Positions 8,364-17,854 of a stretch of DNA of 64,000 nucleotides are shown piece after piece (position 1 is the stretch's first letter; each line of letters begins with the position of its first letter). The translations under genes were made by a program, and so were the position numbers. The notes under the pieces are model-generated. The model had not been told where the DNA came from, searched no databases, and saw nothing but the letters and a program-made list of their open reading frames with translations. Source of the DNA: Enterococcus avium ATCC 14025 (GTDB taxonomy: Bacteria; Bacillota; Bacilli; Lactobacillales; Enterococcaceae); the NCBI RefSeq assembly GCF_000406965.1, contig NZ_KE136358.1, positions 1 through 64,000 of the forward strand, given 5' to 3'.

Positions 8364-9676
8364 TAATCGTCACCTTCTTTACTTAAATATTCCGCTAATT
8401 TACGGTTCAATTCTGCTTCTTTTTCCGGTGTTAATTTGGTCTCTTTAGGTGGCTGTTTGATGTGCTCTGGCAACGCTTCTTTACGACCCGCTCCGCGTTT
8501 TTGATAAGCTGGACGACTGGTCTGAGGTTTGCGAACCAGTTTTTGATTGTTCTCACGTACATGGGCGATTGCCGCTTCAGGACTGATAATTTTTTTCTGT
8601 GCCCAATCATTTGCGATAGCATTCAAATAGTTCGCATTGATTACCGCTTGGTTTTGAATGACCAAAATATAATTGATGATTATATTGATGACGCTTTTCG
8701 GTAACAAATTGCGACTAATCAATTCTTCTAGCAATCGAACTTCCGTATTTGTCTCAAATCCGCCTTTTTCGCGTTTAATCGCTCGTAAAAATGTTACTGG
8801 CGCAATTTTTTTGCTTTGAGCAATGACCTCTAATTCCTGCGGAGAAAAACTTCCGTTATTGGCAGAGCTATCGATCATCGTTTCTTTAGGCTCAGCAGAT
8901 ACGTTGGGACGTTTTTCCTTGTTGATCAGCTGACGTAAATAGCTAAAATTCAACCCGTTTTTTTCACCAGCACTTGCCTTCGCTACATACTCTGCTAAAT
9001 CCAATTCATTCAAGCCATACAAAGTTTGAAAGGTTTGCAGCTTTTCACGATCATCATAACTCAAAAACAAATTAAAGCGTTTAAGCTGTTGCGTAAACAA
9101 TGACCAATCAAAATCTGTTTGGGTAGAAAAAGCCTCTTGTGTTTGTTCTAAACTTTCACTTTGGCTGGCAAAAGCTTTATCATCGAAACGATAAACTTCA
9201 CGAAAACGTTTGGTAATATTCTTGACTTCACCTTTTTCAAAGGTTTTCGGCTTGAAGCGCTCAACTAAACGTTCATAACGTCGTTTTCCTACCTTGTCCA
9301 TCAGTAAATAAGCCATCAAAGGATCTTGAAAAAATTTCTCTGGAATCAATGGAGGGTGAAGCTGATAGAGCAAACTCATGCCAATTTCATTATCTGTTTT
9401 TTGAAACGTTTCTAACAAACCAATGCCTTCTAATTGTTCTCGCGCTTTCACCAGATTCATCAGTCCAGTATCCACTGCAGCTAATAAATCCGTATGCATG
9501 AGGCTGGCACTCTTACCCTCTATGCTAACATCGCTAACAAAAGTTAAATATAAGCTTAATGCGTTACTGCCGATAATCGGCTGATATAAATAAAGCAACG
9601 CATCCTGTTTGCTTTGATCAAGTTGTGGCTCACCGTAGACCGTGTAAAAGGTGCTGGGTTTTAGTTCTTCTGCCAC
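8363..9676 (-). CDS. dnaB: Replication initiation/membrane attachment protein DnaB (DnaB/DnaD family)
   Basis: The Firmicute DnaB, which is not the helicase. It works with DnaD and DnaI in helicase loading and attachment of the origin to the membrane. The N-terminal winged-helix region (about 1-120) starts KPSTFYTVYGEPQLDQ. A DnaD-like C-terminal domain spans about 270-370, and a basic tail rich in Lys, Arg and Pro follows. At 437 residues it is slightly shorter than in B. subtilis. It lies 11 nt after nrdR and overlaps dnaI by one base. The assignment rests on sequence features plus the diagnostic neighbourhood. Confidence 0.94.
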   Translation of the reverse strand: MAEELKPSTFYTVYGEPQLDQSKQDALLYLYQPIIGSNALSLYLTFVSDVSIEGKSASLMHTDLLAAVDTGLMNLVKAREQLEGIGLLETFQKTDNEIGMSLLYQLHPPLIPEKFFQDPLMAYLLMDKVGKRRYERLVERFKPKTFEKGEVKNITKRFREVYRFDDKAFASQSESLEQTQEAFSTQTDFDWSLFTQQLKRFNLFLSYDDREKLQTFQTLYGLNELDLAEYVAKASAGEKNGLNFSYLRQLINKEKRPNVSAEPKETMIDSSANNGSFSPQELEVIAQSKKIAPVTFLRAIKREKGGFETNTEVRLLEELISRNLLPKSVINIIINYILVIQNQAVINANYLNAIANDWAQKKIISPEAAIAHVRENNQKLVRKPQTSRPAYQKRGAGRKEALPEHIKQPPKETKLTPEKEAELNRKLAEYLSKEGDD

Positions 9677-9687
9677 TAAAAAGCCTC

Positions 9688-10161
9688 CTACTCATCATCT
9701 GTTGACTTTGCTTTGTCAACGATTTCCTGCAATTCCTTCAAGAATACAGACATGTCTTTAAACTGTCGATAAACACTCGCAAAACGAATATAGGCGATCT
9801 CGTCCACTTCCATTAAATCCTCCATGACAAATTCGCCGATTTGACTCGTAGGAATTTCATTTTCTCCCATACTGCGAACACGATTTTCTACATGATCCAC
9901 GATCTGTTCCATCTGTTCCATAGCTACTGGACGTTTTTCTGCAGAGCGAATCAACCCGCGTAAAATTTTATCACGACTGAACTCTTCGCGATCCCCATTT
10001 CGTTTAACAACTAATAAAGGAGCTGCCTCAATACGCTCAAAGGTCGTAAAACGAAACCCGCAGCTCTCGCATTCTCTTCGACGGCGGATCGCTCGCCCGT
10101 CATCTGTTTGTCGACTATCAATTACTCGTGAATTATTATGATTACATCTTGGACAACGCAT
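9688..10161 (-). CDS. nrdR: Transcriptional repressor NrdR
   Basis: A nucleotide-sensing repressor of ribonucleotide reductase genes, 157 residues long. A zinc ribbon uses C3, C6, C31 and C34 (MRCPRC ... CESC), and an ATP-cone domain follows (about 49-139). [16 protein letters not shown], which resembles the cone signature, is visible. It is the first gene of the operon with dnaB and dnaI, pairing control of dNTP supply with replication initiation. Confidence 0.97.
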   Translation of the reverse strand: MRCPRCNHNNSRVIDSRQTDDGRAIRRRRECESCGFRFTTFERIEAAPLLVVKRNGDREEFSRDKILRGLIRSAEKRPVAMEQMEQIVDHVENRVRSMGENEIPTSQIGEFVMEDLMEVDEIAYIRFASVYRQFKDMSVFLKELQEIVDKAKSTDDE

Positions 10162-10309
10162 AATTTCACCCGCACTTTCTTATTAATTAGAATGACTCAC
10201 TTTGTATGAATATCTTTTTGTTATATAGAATAATTTCTCAAAAACAAAAACAGGTTTGAAAGAAAACTTTTTTGTTTATATAACATGAGTTTACCATAAC
10301 CAGCCCACT

Positions 10310-10337
10310 AAAAAAAGCGTCGTAAAGCTACGACGCT
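10310..10337 (-). terminator. Terminator after coaE
   Basis: A 9-bp perfect stem (10316-10324 with 10329-10337) has a 4-nt loop. On the minus strand a run of T follows, 8 nt after the coaE stop. Confidence 0.9.
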
Positions 10338-10344
10338 GAATTCT

Positions 10345-10944
10345 TTAAGAAACAAATTTTTTTCTTTCTAACCATTTAAGAACCTCTTGACGCGTTGTTT
10401 CTTGTGAATTGCAATTATCAAATACGAAATCCGCTCTTTTTTTCTTTTCCTCTAACGGAAGCTGGCTATTAATGCGTTTTAAAGCTTCTTCTTCAGAAAG
10501 ATTATTTCTTGCCATCAGGCGTTCCAATTGGATGTCTGGTGTAACATAAACTGTTGCCACTTCATCCATCATTGATTCGTAATGTCCTTCGAATAAGAGT
10601 GGGATATCAACAATCACCAAGTGACTTCCTTTTTTTGCCTCTAGTGTTTGTTTTTTTATTTCATCACGAATAAATGGATCAAGTGTTTTGTTTAACAGAT
10701 GTCTTTTTTGCTCATTTTGAAAGATTAAAGTTCCCAATTTTTTGCGGTCCAAACTACCATCGTTTTGCAAAATTGTTTTACCAAAAACTTTCTCTAAAGC
10801 CATCAGTCCTTCAGTACCCGGCTCTACGACTTCCCGAGCAATAATGTCTCCATCAACAACTGGAAATCCTTCTGCCTTAAAAAAATCTACAACCGTTGAT
10901 TTTCCACTAGCGATACCACCAGTAACACCTAATACAAAGCTCAA
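10345..10944 (-). CDS. coaE: Dephospho-CoA kinase
   Basis: Catalyses the last step of coenzyme A synthesis, ATP-dependent phosphorylation of the 3'-OH of dephospho-CoA. The P-loop GGIASGKST is at residues 9-17. FPVVDGDIIAREVV, with its substrate-binding Asp, and VIVDIPLLFE match the family. The length of 199 residues is typical. It starts 3 nt after the mutM stop and forms the end of polA-mutM-coaE, a common order in lactic acid bacteria. Confidence 0.97.
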   Translation of the reverse strand: MSFVLGVTGGIASGKSTVVDFFKAEGFPVVDGDIIAREVVEPGTEGLMALEKVFGKTILQNDGSLDRKKLGTLIFQNEQKRHLLNKTLDPFIRDEIKKQTLEAKKGSHLVIVDIPLLFEGHYESMMDEVATVYVTPDIQLERLMARNNLSEEEALKRINSQLPLEEKKKRADFVFDNCNSQETTRQEVLKWLERKKFVS

Positions 10945-10947
10945 ATT

Positions 10948-11781
10948 CTACACCTTCTTTAGTTTTTGGCAATGAGGACAAAGGTGTGTCCCTCTTTGCG
11001 CTACTTTGATTTTGATAATTGGTGTGCCACAACGCGAACACGGTTCACCAGTTTGTCCGTAGACGTGCAATTCTTGTTGGAAATGTCCAGCCTCTCCAAG
11101 CGCATTTAAATAGGTTCGAATGGTCGTTCCGCCTGCCTCTTTCGCTTTTCCGATCACCTCGATAATCGCTTCACGCAACTGGCGAGCACTTTGAGAACTC
11201 AACGTATTCGCCGGTTGTTCAGGATGAATCTTCGCTAACCAGAGGACTTCATCAACATAGATGTTTCCTAAGCCTGCCACGATTTTTTGATTTAGTAATA
11301 GAGGCTTGATCATGGTGGAAGCCTTTTTCAATTTAACTTTAAAATCAGCTAAGTCAAAATCCGCATCTGTCGGCTCAGGGCCTAACCGCGTCAAACCTTT
11401 ATACTCTTTCGCCGTTCCTTTTTTCAATAGAGCCATTCGACCAAATTTACGTACGTCATGATAAATTAACTCAGAACCATCAGTAAAAATGAAACGAACA
11501 TGGCTGTGTTTGTCTAACGCAGTCGGCTGATCAAAAAATTCATACTTTCCTTCCATCCGTAAATGTGAAACCATCTCGTAATGTGTAAATTCAAAGATCA
11601 AGTACTTTCCACGTCGATCCACTGTTTCTATTGTTTCACCGATCAATTGCTGCTGAAAAATATCGATCTCGGGAAATTCAATAATGCGCGGCCAATAAAC
11701 ATCAACTTTCGCAATCGTTTTATTCTTAACCAAAGAGACCAAACCTTTTCTGACAGTCTCTACTTCTGGCAATTCTGGCAT
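10948..11781 (-). CDS. mutM: Formamidopyrimidine-DNA glycosylase
   Basis: A base-excision repair enzyme that removes 8-oxoguanine and FaPy lesions and nicks the abasic site. The N-terminus MPELPEVETVRKGL supplies the catalytic Pro and Glu after Met removal. The catalytic Lys region and GLGNIYVDEVLW helix-two-turn-helix are present. A zinc finger uses C248, C251, C268 and C271. At 277 residues it is normal. It sits between polA and coaE, preceded by a hairpin that may lower read-through from polA. Confidence 0.97.
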   Translation of the reverse strand: MPELPEVETVRKGLVSLVKNKTIAKVDVYWPRIIEFPEIDIFQQQLIGETIETVDRRGKYLIFEFTHYEMVSHLRMEGKYEFFDQPTALDKHSHVRFIFTDGSELIYHDVRKFGRMALLKKGTAKEYKGLTRLGPEPTDADFDLADFKVKLKKASTMIKPLLLNQKIVAGLGNIYVDEVLWLAKIHPEQPANTLSSQSARQLREAIIEVIGKAKEAGGTTIRTYLNALGEAGHFQQELHVYGQTGEPCSRCGTPIIKIKVAQRGTHLCPHCQKLKKV

Positions 11782-11799
11782 TTTACTTCACTCCTAAAT

Positions 11800-11830
11800 C
11801 AAAAAGCTGGAATTTCTCCCAGCTTCTTTT
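11800..11830 (-). terminator. Hairpin between polA and mutM
   Basis: The arms AAGCTGG (11804-11810) and CCAGCTT (11819-11825) form a stem, with TTTTT on the minus-strand side. The mutM ribosome site follows within a few bases. It may act as a partial terminator inside the operon. Confidence 0.65.
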
Positions 11831-14469
11831 TATTTTGCTTCATACCACGTTTTGCCCCAATTACTGTCGGTTAACAACGGGACATCTAACTGAACAGTGT
11901 TCTCCATCACTTCTTTGACTAATTTGTCTAATTGTTCCAATTCACTTTCTGGAACTTCGAAAACAAGCTCATCGTGTACTTGCAACAGCATCGTCGCCTG
12001 TAGTTTTTCCTCCTTCAAACGTTTTGCCATCTCAATCATTGCAAGTTTTAAGATATCTGCTGCACTTCCTTGAATTGGCGTATTTATGGCTGTTCGCTCT
12101 GCAAATGAACGAAGATTGAAGTTTCGCGCATTAATATCTGGTAAATAGCGTCGTCGATTATAAAGTGTGGCAGCATAGCCCTTATCTTTAGCCTCACGTA
12201 CGCTTTCTTCCATATAACGTTTTACGTCTGGATAATTTTCAAAATACGTATCGATATATTCTTGTGCGGCCTTGCGCGTAATTCCCAGATTTTGTGATAG
12301 CCCATAATCAGAAATACCATACACAATTCCGAAGTTTACTGCTTTGGCATTTCGACGCATATTCGGCGTCACTTCATCTTCAGTAACATTGAAGACACGC
12401 ATCGCGGTACTAGTGTGAATATCCATACCATCACGAAACGCCTGCTTCAAATGCTCATCCCCAGAAATATGTGCTAAAACACGCAATTCAATTTGAGAAT
12501 AGTCAGAAGAATAGATTACCCAGTCTTCATCACGAGGAACAAAAGCCTGACGAATCTTTCGTCCTTCTTCTAATCTAATTGGAATATTTTGCAAGTTTGG
12601 ATCAACCGAACTTAATCGGCCGGTTTGGGTCAAGGTCTGAATATAGCGTGTATGAATCTTATTATCCCCTTGAATCACTTTTAATAATCCTTCAACATAG
12701 GTTGATTGGATTTTTGCAATTTGACGATAATTTAAAATATGTTCAACGATTGGGGCCTGTTCACGCAGCTGTTCTAAAACATCTACCGCTGTCGAATAAC
12801 CTGTTTTTGTTTTCTTAATAACTGGCAAATTCATTTTTTCAAACAAGATCACGCCCAATTGTTTTGGTGAATTGATATTGAACTCTTCACCAGCTTCTTG
12901 ATAAATTTTTTCTTCGATTTCTTGCAAACGTTTCGAGAATTCTCCCCGCATAGCCTGTAACGTTTGTGCATTAACCGTAATTCCGGCAATTTCCATTTCT
13001 GCTAAAATACGAGAAAGGGGCAGTTCCATTTGGTAAAACAGCTTATCTTGTTTCTTCTCTTCCAATTCTTTCTCTAGCTTATCATTCAGGAAATGAATTG
13101 CCTTAATTTTACGAGCTAAATGTCCAAAGAAAATTTCATCATCTTCAGGCAACCCTTTTTTGGCTCCTTTTCCATAAATCTGGTCATCCGTTTGAATTTC
13201 TGTATAACCATAATACTGTGCCACACCCGCGATATCGTTACTGTTATCATTCGTATCTAATAAATACGCAGCTAATAAAACATCAAAGTTGATTCCCTCG
13301 GTTTTTGTAATATAGCGATTCAATGCCACATAAGTACGCTTAGCGTCATAAACCTTCTTACCATTTGCTGTTTCAAGCCATTTCTTAAATGCCTCATTTT
13401 CAAACAAAGCCAATTCATTTGTTACATAAATTTTATCTCCAGTGCCCCAAGCGACACCCACGATATCTGATAAATGATAATTGTCCTCTAGCATTTCAAC
13501 ATATAAGGCGGCATCGGCATCAAACATCTTTTCGTTAAACTCCGTGACAACTTCGAATTTGATGTCCTCTAACTCAACTTCCTCTTCTTCCACGTTCAAT
13601 TTATTTAAAAAGCCTTTGAAATCCATCTCCTTAAAGAAAGGAATAAGCTTATCCAAATCTTTTCCGTTATAAACTAATTCATCAATGGAAATTTCAACTG
13701 GTGCATCTAATTTGATTGTAGCCAATTCCTTAGATAAAAATGCTTGATCCTTATCATTAATCAAATTTTCTTTCATTTTACTTTTCTTTAGTTCATCAAT
13801 ACTTTCGTAAACACCTTCAACACTGCCAAACTGCTTCAATAATTTGATTGCCGTTTTTTCTCCGACTTTTGTTACGCCTGGGTAATTATCCGAGGTATCT
13901 CCGGCAAGTCCTTTCATGTCGATGATTTGATTTGGCGTTAACCCGTCATATTTTTCGGCAACATGTTCCGGAGTGTAAGATTCGATTTCACTAACACCTT
14001 TAACTGTAATATCCACTTTAATCTTATCTGTCGCTAATTGCGTTAAATCGCGGTCTCCAGATAAAACAACGACATCATAGCCTTCATCCGCTGCTTGATG
14101 GGCCAAAGTTCCAATAATGTCATCCGCTTCGTAATTGTCCAACTCATAATGTTTCACGCCGAGACCAACTAATAATTCACGTAAGTAAGGCATTTGCTCG
14201 CGAAATTCACCAGGAGTCTTTGAACGACCACCCTTATATTCAGAATACATAGCTGTCCGAAATGTCGTGTTGCCGGCATCAAAAGCAACTAATACATGGG
14301 TAGGTTTTTCACGCTCCATCACGTTTTCAAACATATTGTTGAATGCATAGATCGCATTCGTATGTAGGCCATTTTTATTTTTAAAGCGCTCCAACGAATT
14401 ATGCAAGGCAAAAAAAGCACGGAACGCTACACTGTTTCCGTCAACTAATAATAATTTCTTTTCACTCAT
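11830..14469 (-). CDS. polA: DNA polymerase I
   Basis: The repair and Okazaki-processing polymerase, 879 residues. The 5'-3' exonuclease domain (about 1-290) has LLLVDGNSVAFRAF, DAGNTTFR and YEADDIIGT. The middle domain (about 300-470) lacks the Asp of the proofreading motif D-x-E (YVEMLED instead), so 3'-5' exonuclease activity is probably absent, as in Bacillus-type enzymes. The polymerase domain shows motif A (DYSQIELR), the O-helix (RRNAKAVNFGIVYG) and motif C (LQVHDELVFE). It leads polA-mutM-coaE. Confidence 0.98.
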   Translation of the reverse strand: MSEKKLLLVDGNSVAFRAFFALHNSLERFKNKNGLHTNAIYAFNNMFENVMEREKPTHVLVAFDAGNTTFRTAMYSEYKGGRSKTPGEFREQMPYLRELLVGLGVKHYELDNYEADDIIGTLAHQAADEGYDVVVLSGDRDLTQLATDKIKVDITVKGVSEIESYTPEHVAEKYDGLTPNQIIDMKGLAGDTSDNYPGVTKVGEKTAIKLLKQFGSVEGVYESIDELKKSKMKENLINDKDQAFLSKELATIKLDAPVEISIDELVYNGKDLDKLIPFFKEMDFKGFLNKLNVEEEEVELEDIKFEVVTEFNEKMFDADAALYVEMLEDNYHLSDIVGVAWGTGDKIYVTNELALFENEAFKKWLETANGKKVYDAKRTYVALNRYITKTEGINFDVLLAAYLLDTNDNSNDIAGVAQYYGYTEIQTDDQIYGKGAKKGLPEDDEIFFGHLARKIKAIHFLNDKLEKELEEKKQDKLFYQMELPLSRILAEMEIAGITVNAQTLQAMRGEFSKRLQEIEEKIYQEAGEEFNINSPKQLGVILFEKMNLPVIKKTKTGYSTAVDVLEQLREQAPIVEHILNYRQIAKIQSTYVEGLLKVIQGDNKIHTRYIQTLTQTGRLSSVDPNLQNIPIRLEEGRKIRQAFVPRDEDWVIYSSDYSQIELRVLAHISGDEHLKQAFRDGMDIHTSTAMRVFNVTEDEVTPNMRRNAKAVNFGIVYGISDYGLSQNLGITRKAAQEYIDTYFENYPDVKRYMEESVREAKDKGYAATLYNRRRYLPDINARNFNLRSFAERTAINTPIQGSAADILKLAMIEMAKRLKEEKLQATMLLQVHDELVFEVPESELEQLDKLVKEVMENTVQLDVPLLTDSNWGKTWYEAK

Positions 14470-14514
14470 CTCTTCGACTCCTATTTCCTATTCAGGGATT
14501 TTTTTAGAAATGTT

Positions 14515-14543
14515 CTATAAAAATTAATGAACGAGACTTTCAA
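14515..14543 (-). promoter_or_regulatory. Promoter of polA-mutM-coaE
   Basis: On the minus strand TTGAAA (14543-14538), a 17-bp spacer and TTATAG (14520-14515) lie 46 nt before the polA ATG. Confidence 0.55.
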
Positions 14544-14621
14544 TCCTTCACGATTCATTTTAACAAAGTATTCGTTGAAAAGAAAAGAATGAAGCTATTT
14601 TGTTTTCAATATTCACTAGTC

Positions 14622-14650
14622 CAAAAAAAAGAGACGATTGCTCGCCTCTA
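14622..14650 (-). terminator. Terminator overlapping the BI-1 gene stop
   Basis: GAGGCGA pairs with TCGTCTC (14648-14642 and 14637-14631, one G-U pair), followed by eight T on the minus strand. The stem begins inside the stop codon. Confidence 0.75.
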
Positions 14651-15331
14651 TTTACTACTTCCAAAAATTCGTAAGAATGAAATAAACAGATTAATGAAAT
14701 CTAGATACAACTGCAAGGCCATAAAGACCGCAACGCCATTTCCAACTTCACCATTTGTTCCAAGATAGATTTTACGAATCATTTGATTATCATAAGCTGT
14801 AATCCCGGACATTATTACTACCATTAAAATAGAAATAAAGAAATCTACGGCACCGCTGTGTAAAACAAAAACATTTAACAGCATCGCAATGATAATCCCC
14901 AACAAGCAACTTAAAGCTGCTCGACCAATTCCAGATAAATCACGTTTAGTAAAAGAACCCACAAGTGACATTACTAGAAACGTCGCTGAGGCTGTAACAA
15001 ATGCTTGTGTCACAGTCCCTAGATCATACATTGCTAAGGTGACAGCCAGTGTTAAGCCATTCAAGGCAGAATATACAATAAATCCACTAATTGCTAATGT
15101 AGGATTTTTCTGTGCTTTAATACCAAGAAAAACCACTAAGGCAATTTCAGCGATCCAGATTCCCCAAAAGCCTAGTGGGAAATTCTGAATAAAACTGCCC
15201 ATTTGATACGCCCACGGCCCTAAAGTCATATAGGAAATCACCGCACTGATTCCAATGCCCAATGCCAAGAATGCATAGATTTTTCCATAGAACCGATTTA
15301 AACCATAAACGCGTGCTTCTTGATTATTCAT
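14648..15331 (-). CDS. Bax inhibitor-1/YccA family membrane protein
   Basis: A seven-helix membrane protein of 227 residues of the BI-1 (TMBIM) superfamily. Bacterial homologues such as BsYetJ conduct calcium in a pH-dependent way; the role here is not shown. The family pattern is seen in the N-terminal YGLNRFYGKIYAFLALGIG, the central TKRDLSGIGR loop, the ITAYDNQMIRKIY motif with its conserved Asp, and a C-terminal LYLDFINLFISFLRIFG helix. The start overlaps the upstream MaoC-like gene by 8 nt, so the two are probably co-translated. Confidence 0.93.
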   Translation of the reverse strand: MNNQEARVYGLNRFYGKIYAFLALGIGISAVISYMTLGPWAYQMGSFIQNFPLGFWGIWIAEIALVVFLGIKAQKNPTLAISGFIVYSALNGLTLAVTLAMYDLGTVTQAFVTASATFLVMSLVGSFTKRDLSGIGRAALSCLLGIIIAMLLNVFVLHSGAVDFFISILMVVIMSGITAYDNQMIRKIYLGTNGEVGNGVAVFMALQLYLDFINLFISFLRIFGSSK

Positions 15332-15797
15332 TTATCTCATCTCCTAATTGTGCTTGTGGCGGTTTCACCATTACCACAGCATCCAAAATGCGTTTTTCTT
15401 CGTTATCCGTTGCTTCTACCGCTTCAACGGAAATAGTAACGACATCTTTCATTTTATCTACTTTGATTACTTCAAACTCAAAGGTTAGTGTTTCATAGTG
15501 AAAAACTGGATCAATAAAATTAATTGAAAAATTCACTACGTGAGAACCCGGTCCTGGTAAATGTTTAGAAATCGCACTCGTAATGATGCCCATTAACATA
15601 ATCGAGGGTACAAGTGGCTGTTCGTATTCAGTTTCTTTTACATAGTCATGTTGGATGTACAAAGGATTTGCATCATTTGTCAAACCTAAATATAAAAGAA
15701 TCTGATTATCTTCGATCGATTCCGTTAACGATAACGAGTCACCTTCCTCAATTTCGTCAATCGTTTTGCCTATTTTCCGAGCCTTCATATTATACAA
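15324..15797 (-). CDS. MaoC-like hot-dog protein without the catalytic His
   Basis: A single hot-dog domain resembling the MaoC/R-specific enoyl-CoA hydratase family. PhaJ-type enzymes have D-x-N-P-x-H. Here the matching residues read DANPLY, so the Asp is kept but the His is Tyr. Hydratase activity is therefore doubtful, and it may bind acyl groups without dehydrating them. The start is uncertain. GGAGGG lies 7 nt before an in-frame TTG (15797), which I chose. An ATG at 15803 is too close to that site, and the ATG at 15815 has no Shine-Dalgarno. It overlaps the BI-1 gene by 8 nt. Confidence 0.75.
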   Translation of the reverse strand: MYNMKARKIGKTIDEIEEGDSLSLTESIEDNQILLYLGLTNDANPLYIQHDYVKETEYEQPLVPSIMLMGIITSAISKHLPGPGSHVVNFSINFIDPVFHYETLTFEFEVIKVDKMKDVVTISVEAVEATDNEEKRILDAVVMVKPPQAQLGDEINE

Positions 15798-15923
15798 ATT
15801 CATTCCCTCCGTCATTTGTTCTATTCATTATTTTATCAGAAAGCAAACAAAACACAAGTTTGTACATATTCAAGTATAAAGATTTATGCAATAAATAAAC
15901 CCGTGAATTTCGCCAGATTTGTT

Positions 15924-15966
15924 AAAAGAAGGGCTCTGACAAAAAATGTCTGAACCCTTCTTTTAT
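15924..15966 (-). terminator. Terminator after murC
   Basis: A strong hairpin of AAAAGAAGGGTTCAGAC with its partner arm (15948-15964 and 15924-15940, one mismatch) lies directly after the murC stop. Confidence 0.85.
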
Positions 15967-15967
15967 A

Positions 15968-17302
15968 TTATAATACGTTGCGTGTCGTATTACTTAATAA
16001 ATCTTCGTATGCACGTTCAAACTTTTGAACATCTCCAGCGCCCATAAAAATTACGACGGCATTTTCATGATCCAATAAAGGCGACATGTTTTCTTCTTTG
16101 ATTACTTGTCCACCCTTTTGAATCTTTTCACCTAAATCTTCTATTTTTACATCCCCTGCCGTTTCACGAGCAGATGAAAAAATATCGCACAGATAAACTT
16201 GATCGGCTTTGTCCAGGGCCTCAGCAAACTCGTCCATCAAAGCAATTGTCCGAGTAAATGTATGTGGTTGGAAAACAGCAACCAATTCTTTTTCCGGATA
16301 TTTTTGACGAGCAGCATCAATCGTTGCTTTGATCTCAGCTGGATGGTGTGCATAATCATCAACGATAATCATATCAGCAACCTTTTTCTCAGTAAAACGA
16401 CGTTTAACACCAGAAAAAGTCAACATTTCTTCTTTAACTTTGTCCATATCTAAATCTTCAAAATAGGCAACCGCAATAACAGACAAGGCATTAAGAATAT
16501 TGTGCTTACCAAATGATGGAACTGAAAAACGCCCAATAAATTTTTCTTTATGGTAAACATCAAAGGCCGATCCATTTGTTGTCCGAACAATATTGCGTGC
16601 CTGAATATCATCGTTTTCAGATAATCCATAATAATAAATCGGTACATCTGCTTTTAGTTTACGTAAATATTCGTCGTCCCCATAAGCAAAAATTCCTTTT
16701 TTAACTTGAGAAGCCAAGGTTTGAAAGGCTTCAAAAACATCCTCGATACTCTTGAAATAATCAGGATGATCAAAGTCAATATTTGTCATGATTGAATAAT
16801 CAGGCGCATATGCCAAGAAATGTCGTTGATATTCGCATGCTTCAAAGGCGAAGAAAGTCGCATCTGGAACACCATGTCCAGTACCATCACCAATTAAGTA
16901 ACTCGTTGGCGCTAATCCGTTTAAGACATGCGCCAGCAATCCAGTCGTACTTGTTTTACCATGCGAACCTGTTACTGCAATACTAGTATAGGGTTGAATA
17001 AATTCTCCGATAAAATCATGGTACCGAACAATTTCTAATCCTAATTCTTTCGCCCGAGCGATTTCTTCATGGGTATCTGGAAAGGCATTTCCTTGAATGA
17101 TCTTCATGCCTTCCTTAATATTGTCTTTACTAAATGGCAAGATCGTAATGCCGGCTTTTTCTAGATCACGTTGCGTGAAAAAATATTTTTCAACGTCAGA
17201 GCCTTGTACATGGTAGCCCTTTTCATGCAGGACCAAAGCCAATGAACTCATGCCTGATCCTTTGATTCCAACAAAATGATAAAGTATCTCTTTATTATTC
17301 AT
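15968..17302 (-). CDS. murC: UDP-N-acetylmuramate--L-alanine ligase
   Basis: An ATP-dependent cytoplasmic ligase that adds the first L-alanine to UDP-MurNAc in peptidoglycan synthesis. The N-terminal Rossmann motif [11 protein letters not shown] and the ATP-binding GSHGKTSTT (112-120) are present. [14 protein letters not shown] and FQPHTFTR match the Mur ligase C-terminal domain. The length of 444 residues is typical. It stands alone rather than in the dcw cluster, with its own promoter and terminator, as in other enterococci and streptococci. Confidence 0.97.
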   Translation of the reverse strand: MNNKEILYHFVGIKGSGMSSLALVLHEKGYHVQGSDVEKYFFTQRDLEKAGITILPFSKDNIKEGMKIIQGNAFPDTHEEIARAKELGLEIVRYHDFIGEFIQPYTSIAVTGSHGKTSTTGLLAHVLNGLAPTSYLIGDGTGHGVPDATFFAFEACEYQRHFLAYAPDYSIMTNIDFDHPDYFKSIEDVFEAFQTLASQVKKGIFAYGDDEYLRKLKADVPIYYYGLSENDDIQARNIVRTTNGSAFDVYHKEKFIGRFSVPSFGKHNILNALSVIAVAYFEDLDMDKVKEEMLTFSGVKRRFTEKKVADMIIVDDYAHHPAEIKATIDAARQKYPEKELVAVFQPHTFTRTIALMDEFAEALDKADQVYLCDIFSSARETAGDVKIEDLGEKIQKGGQVIKEENMSPLLDHENAVVIFMGAGDVQKFERAYEDLLSNTTRNVL

Positions 17303-17344
17303 TTAATCCTCTTCCTTATATGTACAAAATTGTTTGCGGTTCAC

Positions 17345-17373
17345 ATTATCATATAAATCCGTAAAAATAGCAA
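17345..17373 (-). promoter_or_regulatory. Promoter of murC
   Basis: On the minus strand TTGCTA (17373-17368), a 17-bp spacer and GATAAT (17350-17345) lie about 43 nt before the murC ATG. Confidence 0.55.
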
Positions 17374-17404
17374 TCTTTTATTCTTCAGATTACCTTGCCA
17401 CTTC

Positions 17405-17854
17405 CTATGATTCAATTGTCTTCAAAAATTCTAGCTGTCCATGACAACTTCCACAAACGTATCGTTTTGTATCAATTTTTCGACGGCGCTTAATTTCTTG
17501 ATGGCATTTTCGACACTGATATACTTGAAATGTGACTGCCACAAGTTTTGGAGCAAATCGTGATCCGCCAGTTTTTTTCAACAGCTGTTTAAACTCCAGA
17601 TCCTTGTGCTGATAACCTCTTCCTGCCAGATGAAGATGATAATGACAAAGCTCGTGCTTAATTACTTTGATTAATTCCACTTCACCATATTTTTCAAAAA
17701 GAATCGGGTTAAAATCTAAATCATGGCTTTTCAAATGATAGCGTCCACCTGTCGTTTTAAGTCGACGATTAAAGCGGGCATTATGACGGAAGGGTTGTCG
17801 AAAAGAATCATGAGAGATCTTTTCGACGAGAGCCTGTAATTCCTGATTAGTCAT
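17405..17854 (-). CDS. SprT family zinc metalloprotease-like protein
   Basis: A small protein of about 149 residues with the HExxH-type motif KHELCHYHLH in the middle and a C-terminal zinc ribbon (CRKCH and CGSCHG). This is the arrangement of bacterial SprT/YdcK proteins. The eukaryotic relative Spartan cleaves DNA-protein crosslinks; the bacterial substrate is unknown. The ATG at 17854 lies inside the end of tex (8-nt overlap). A GTG nine bases earlier is an alternative start. The strong tex-sprT coupling suggests co-expression. Confidence 0.9.
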   Translation of the reverse strand: MTNQELQALVEKISHDSFRQPFRHNARFNRRLKTTGGRYHLKSHDLDFNPILFEKYGEVELIKVIKHELCHYHLHLAGRGYQHKDLEFKQLLKKTGGSRFAPKLVAVTFQVYQCRKCHQEIKRRRKIDTKRYVCGSCHGQLEFLKTIES

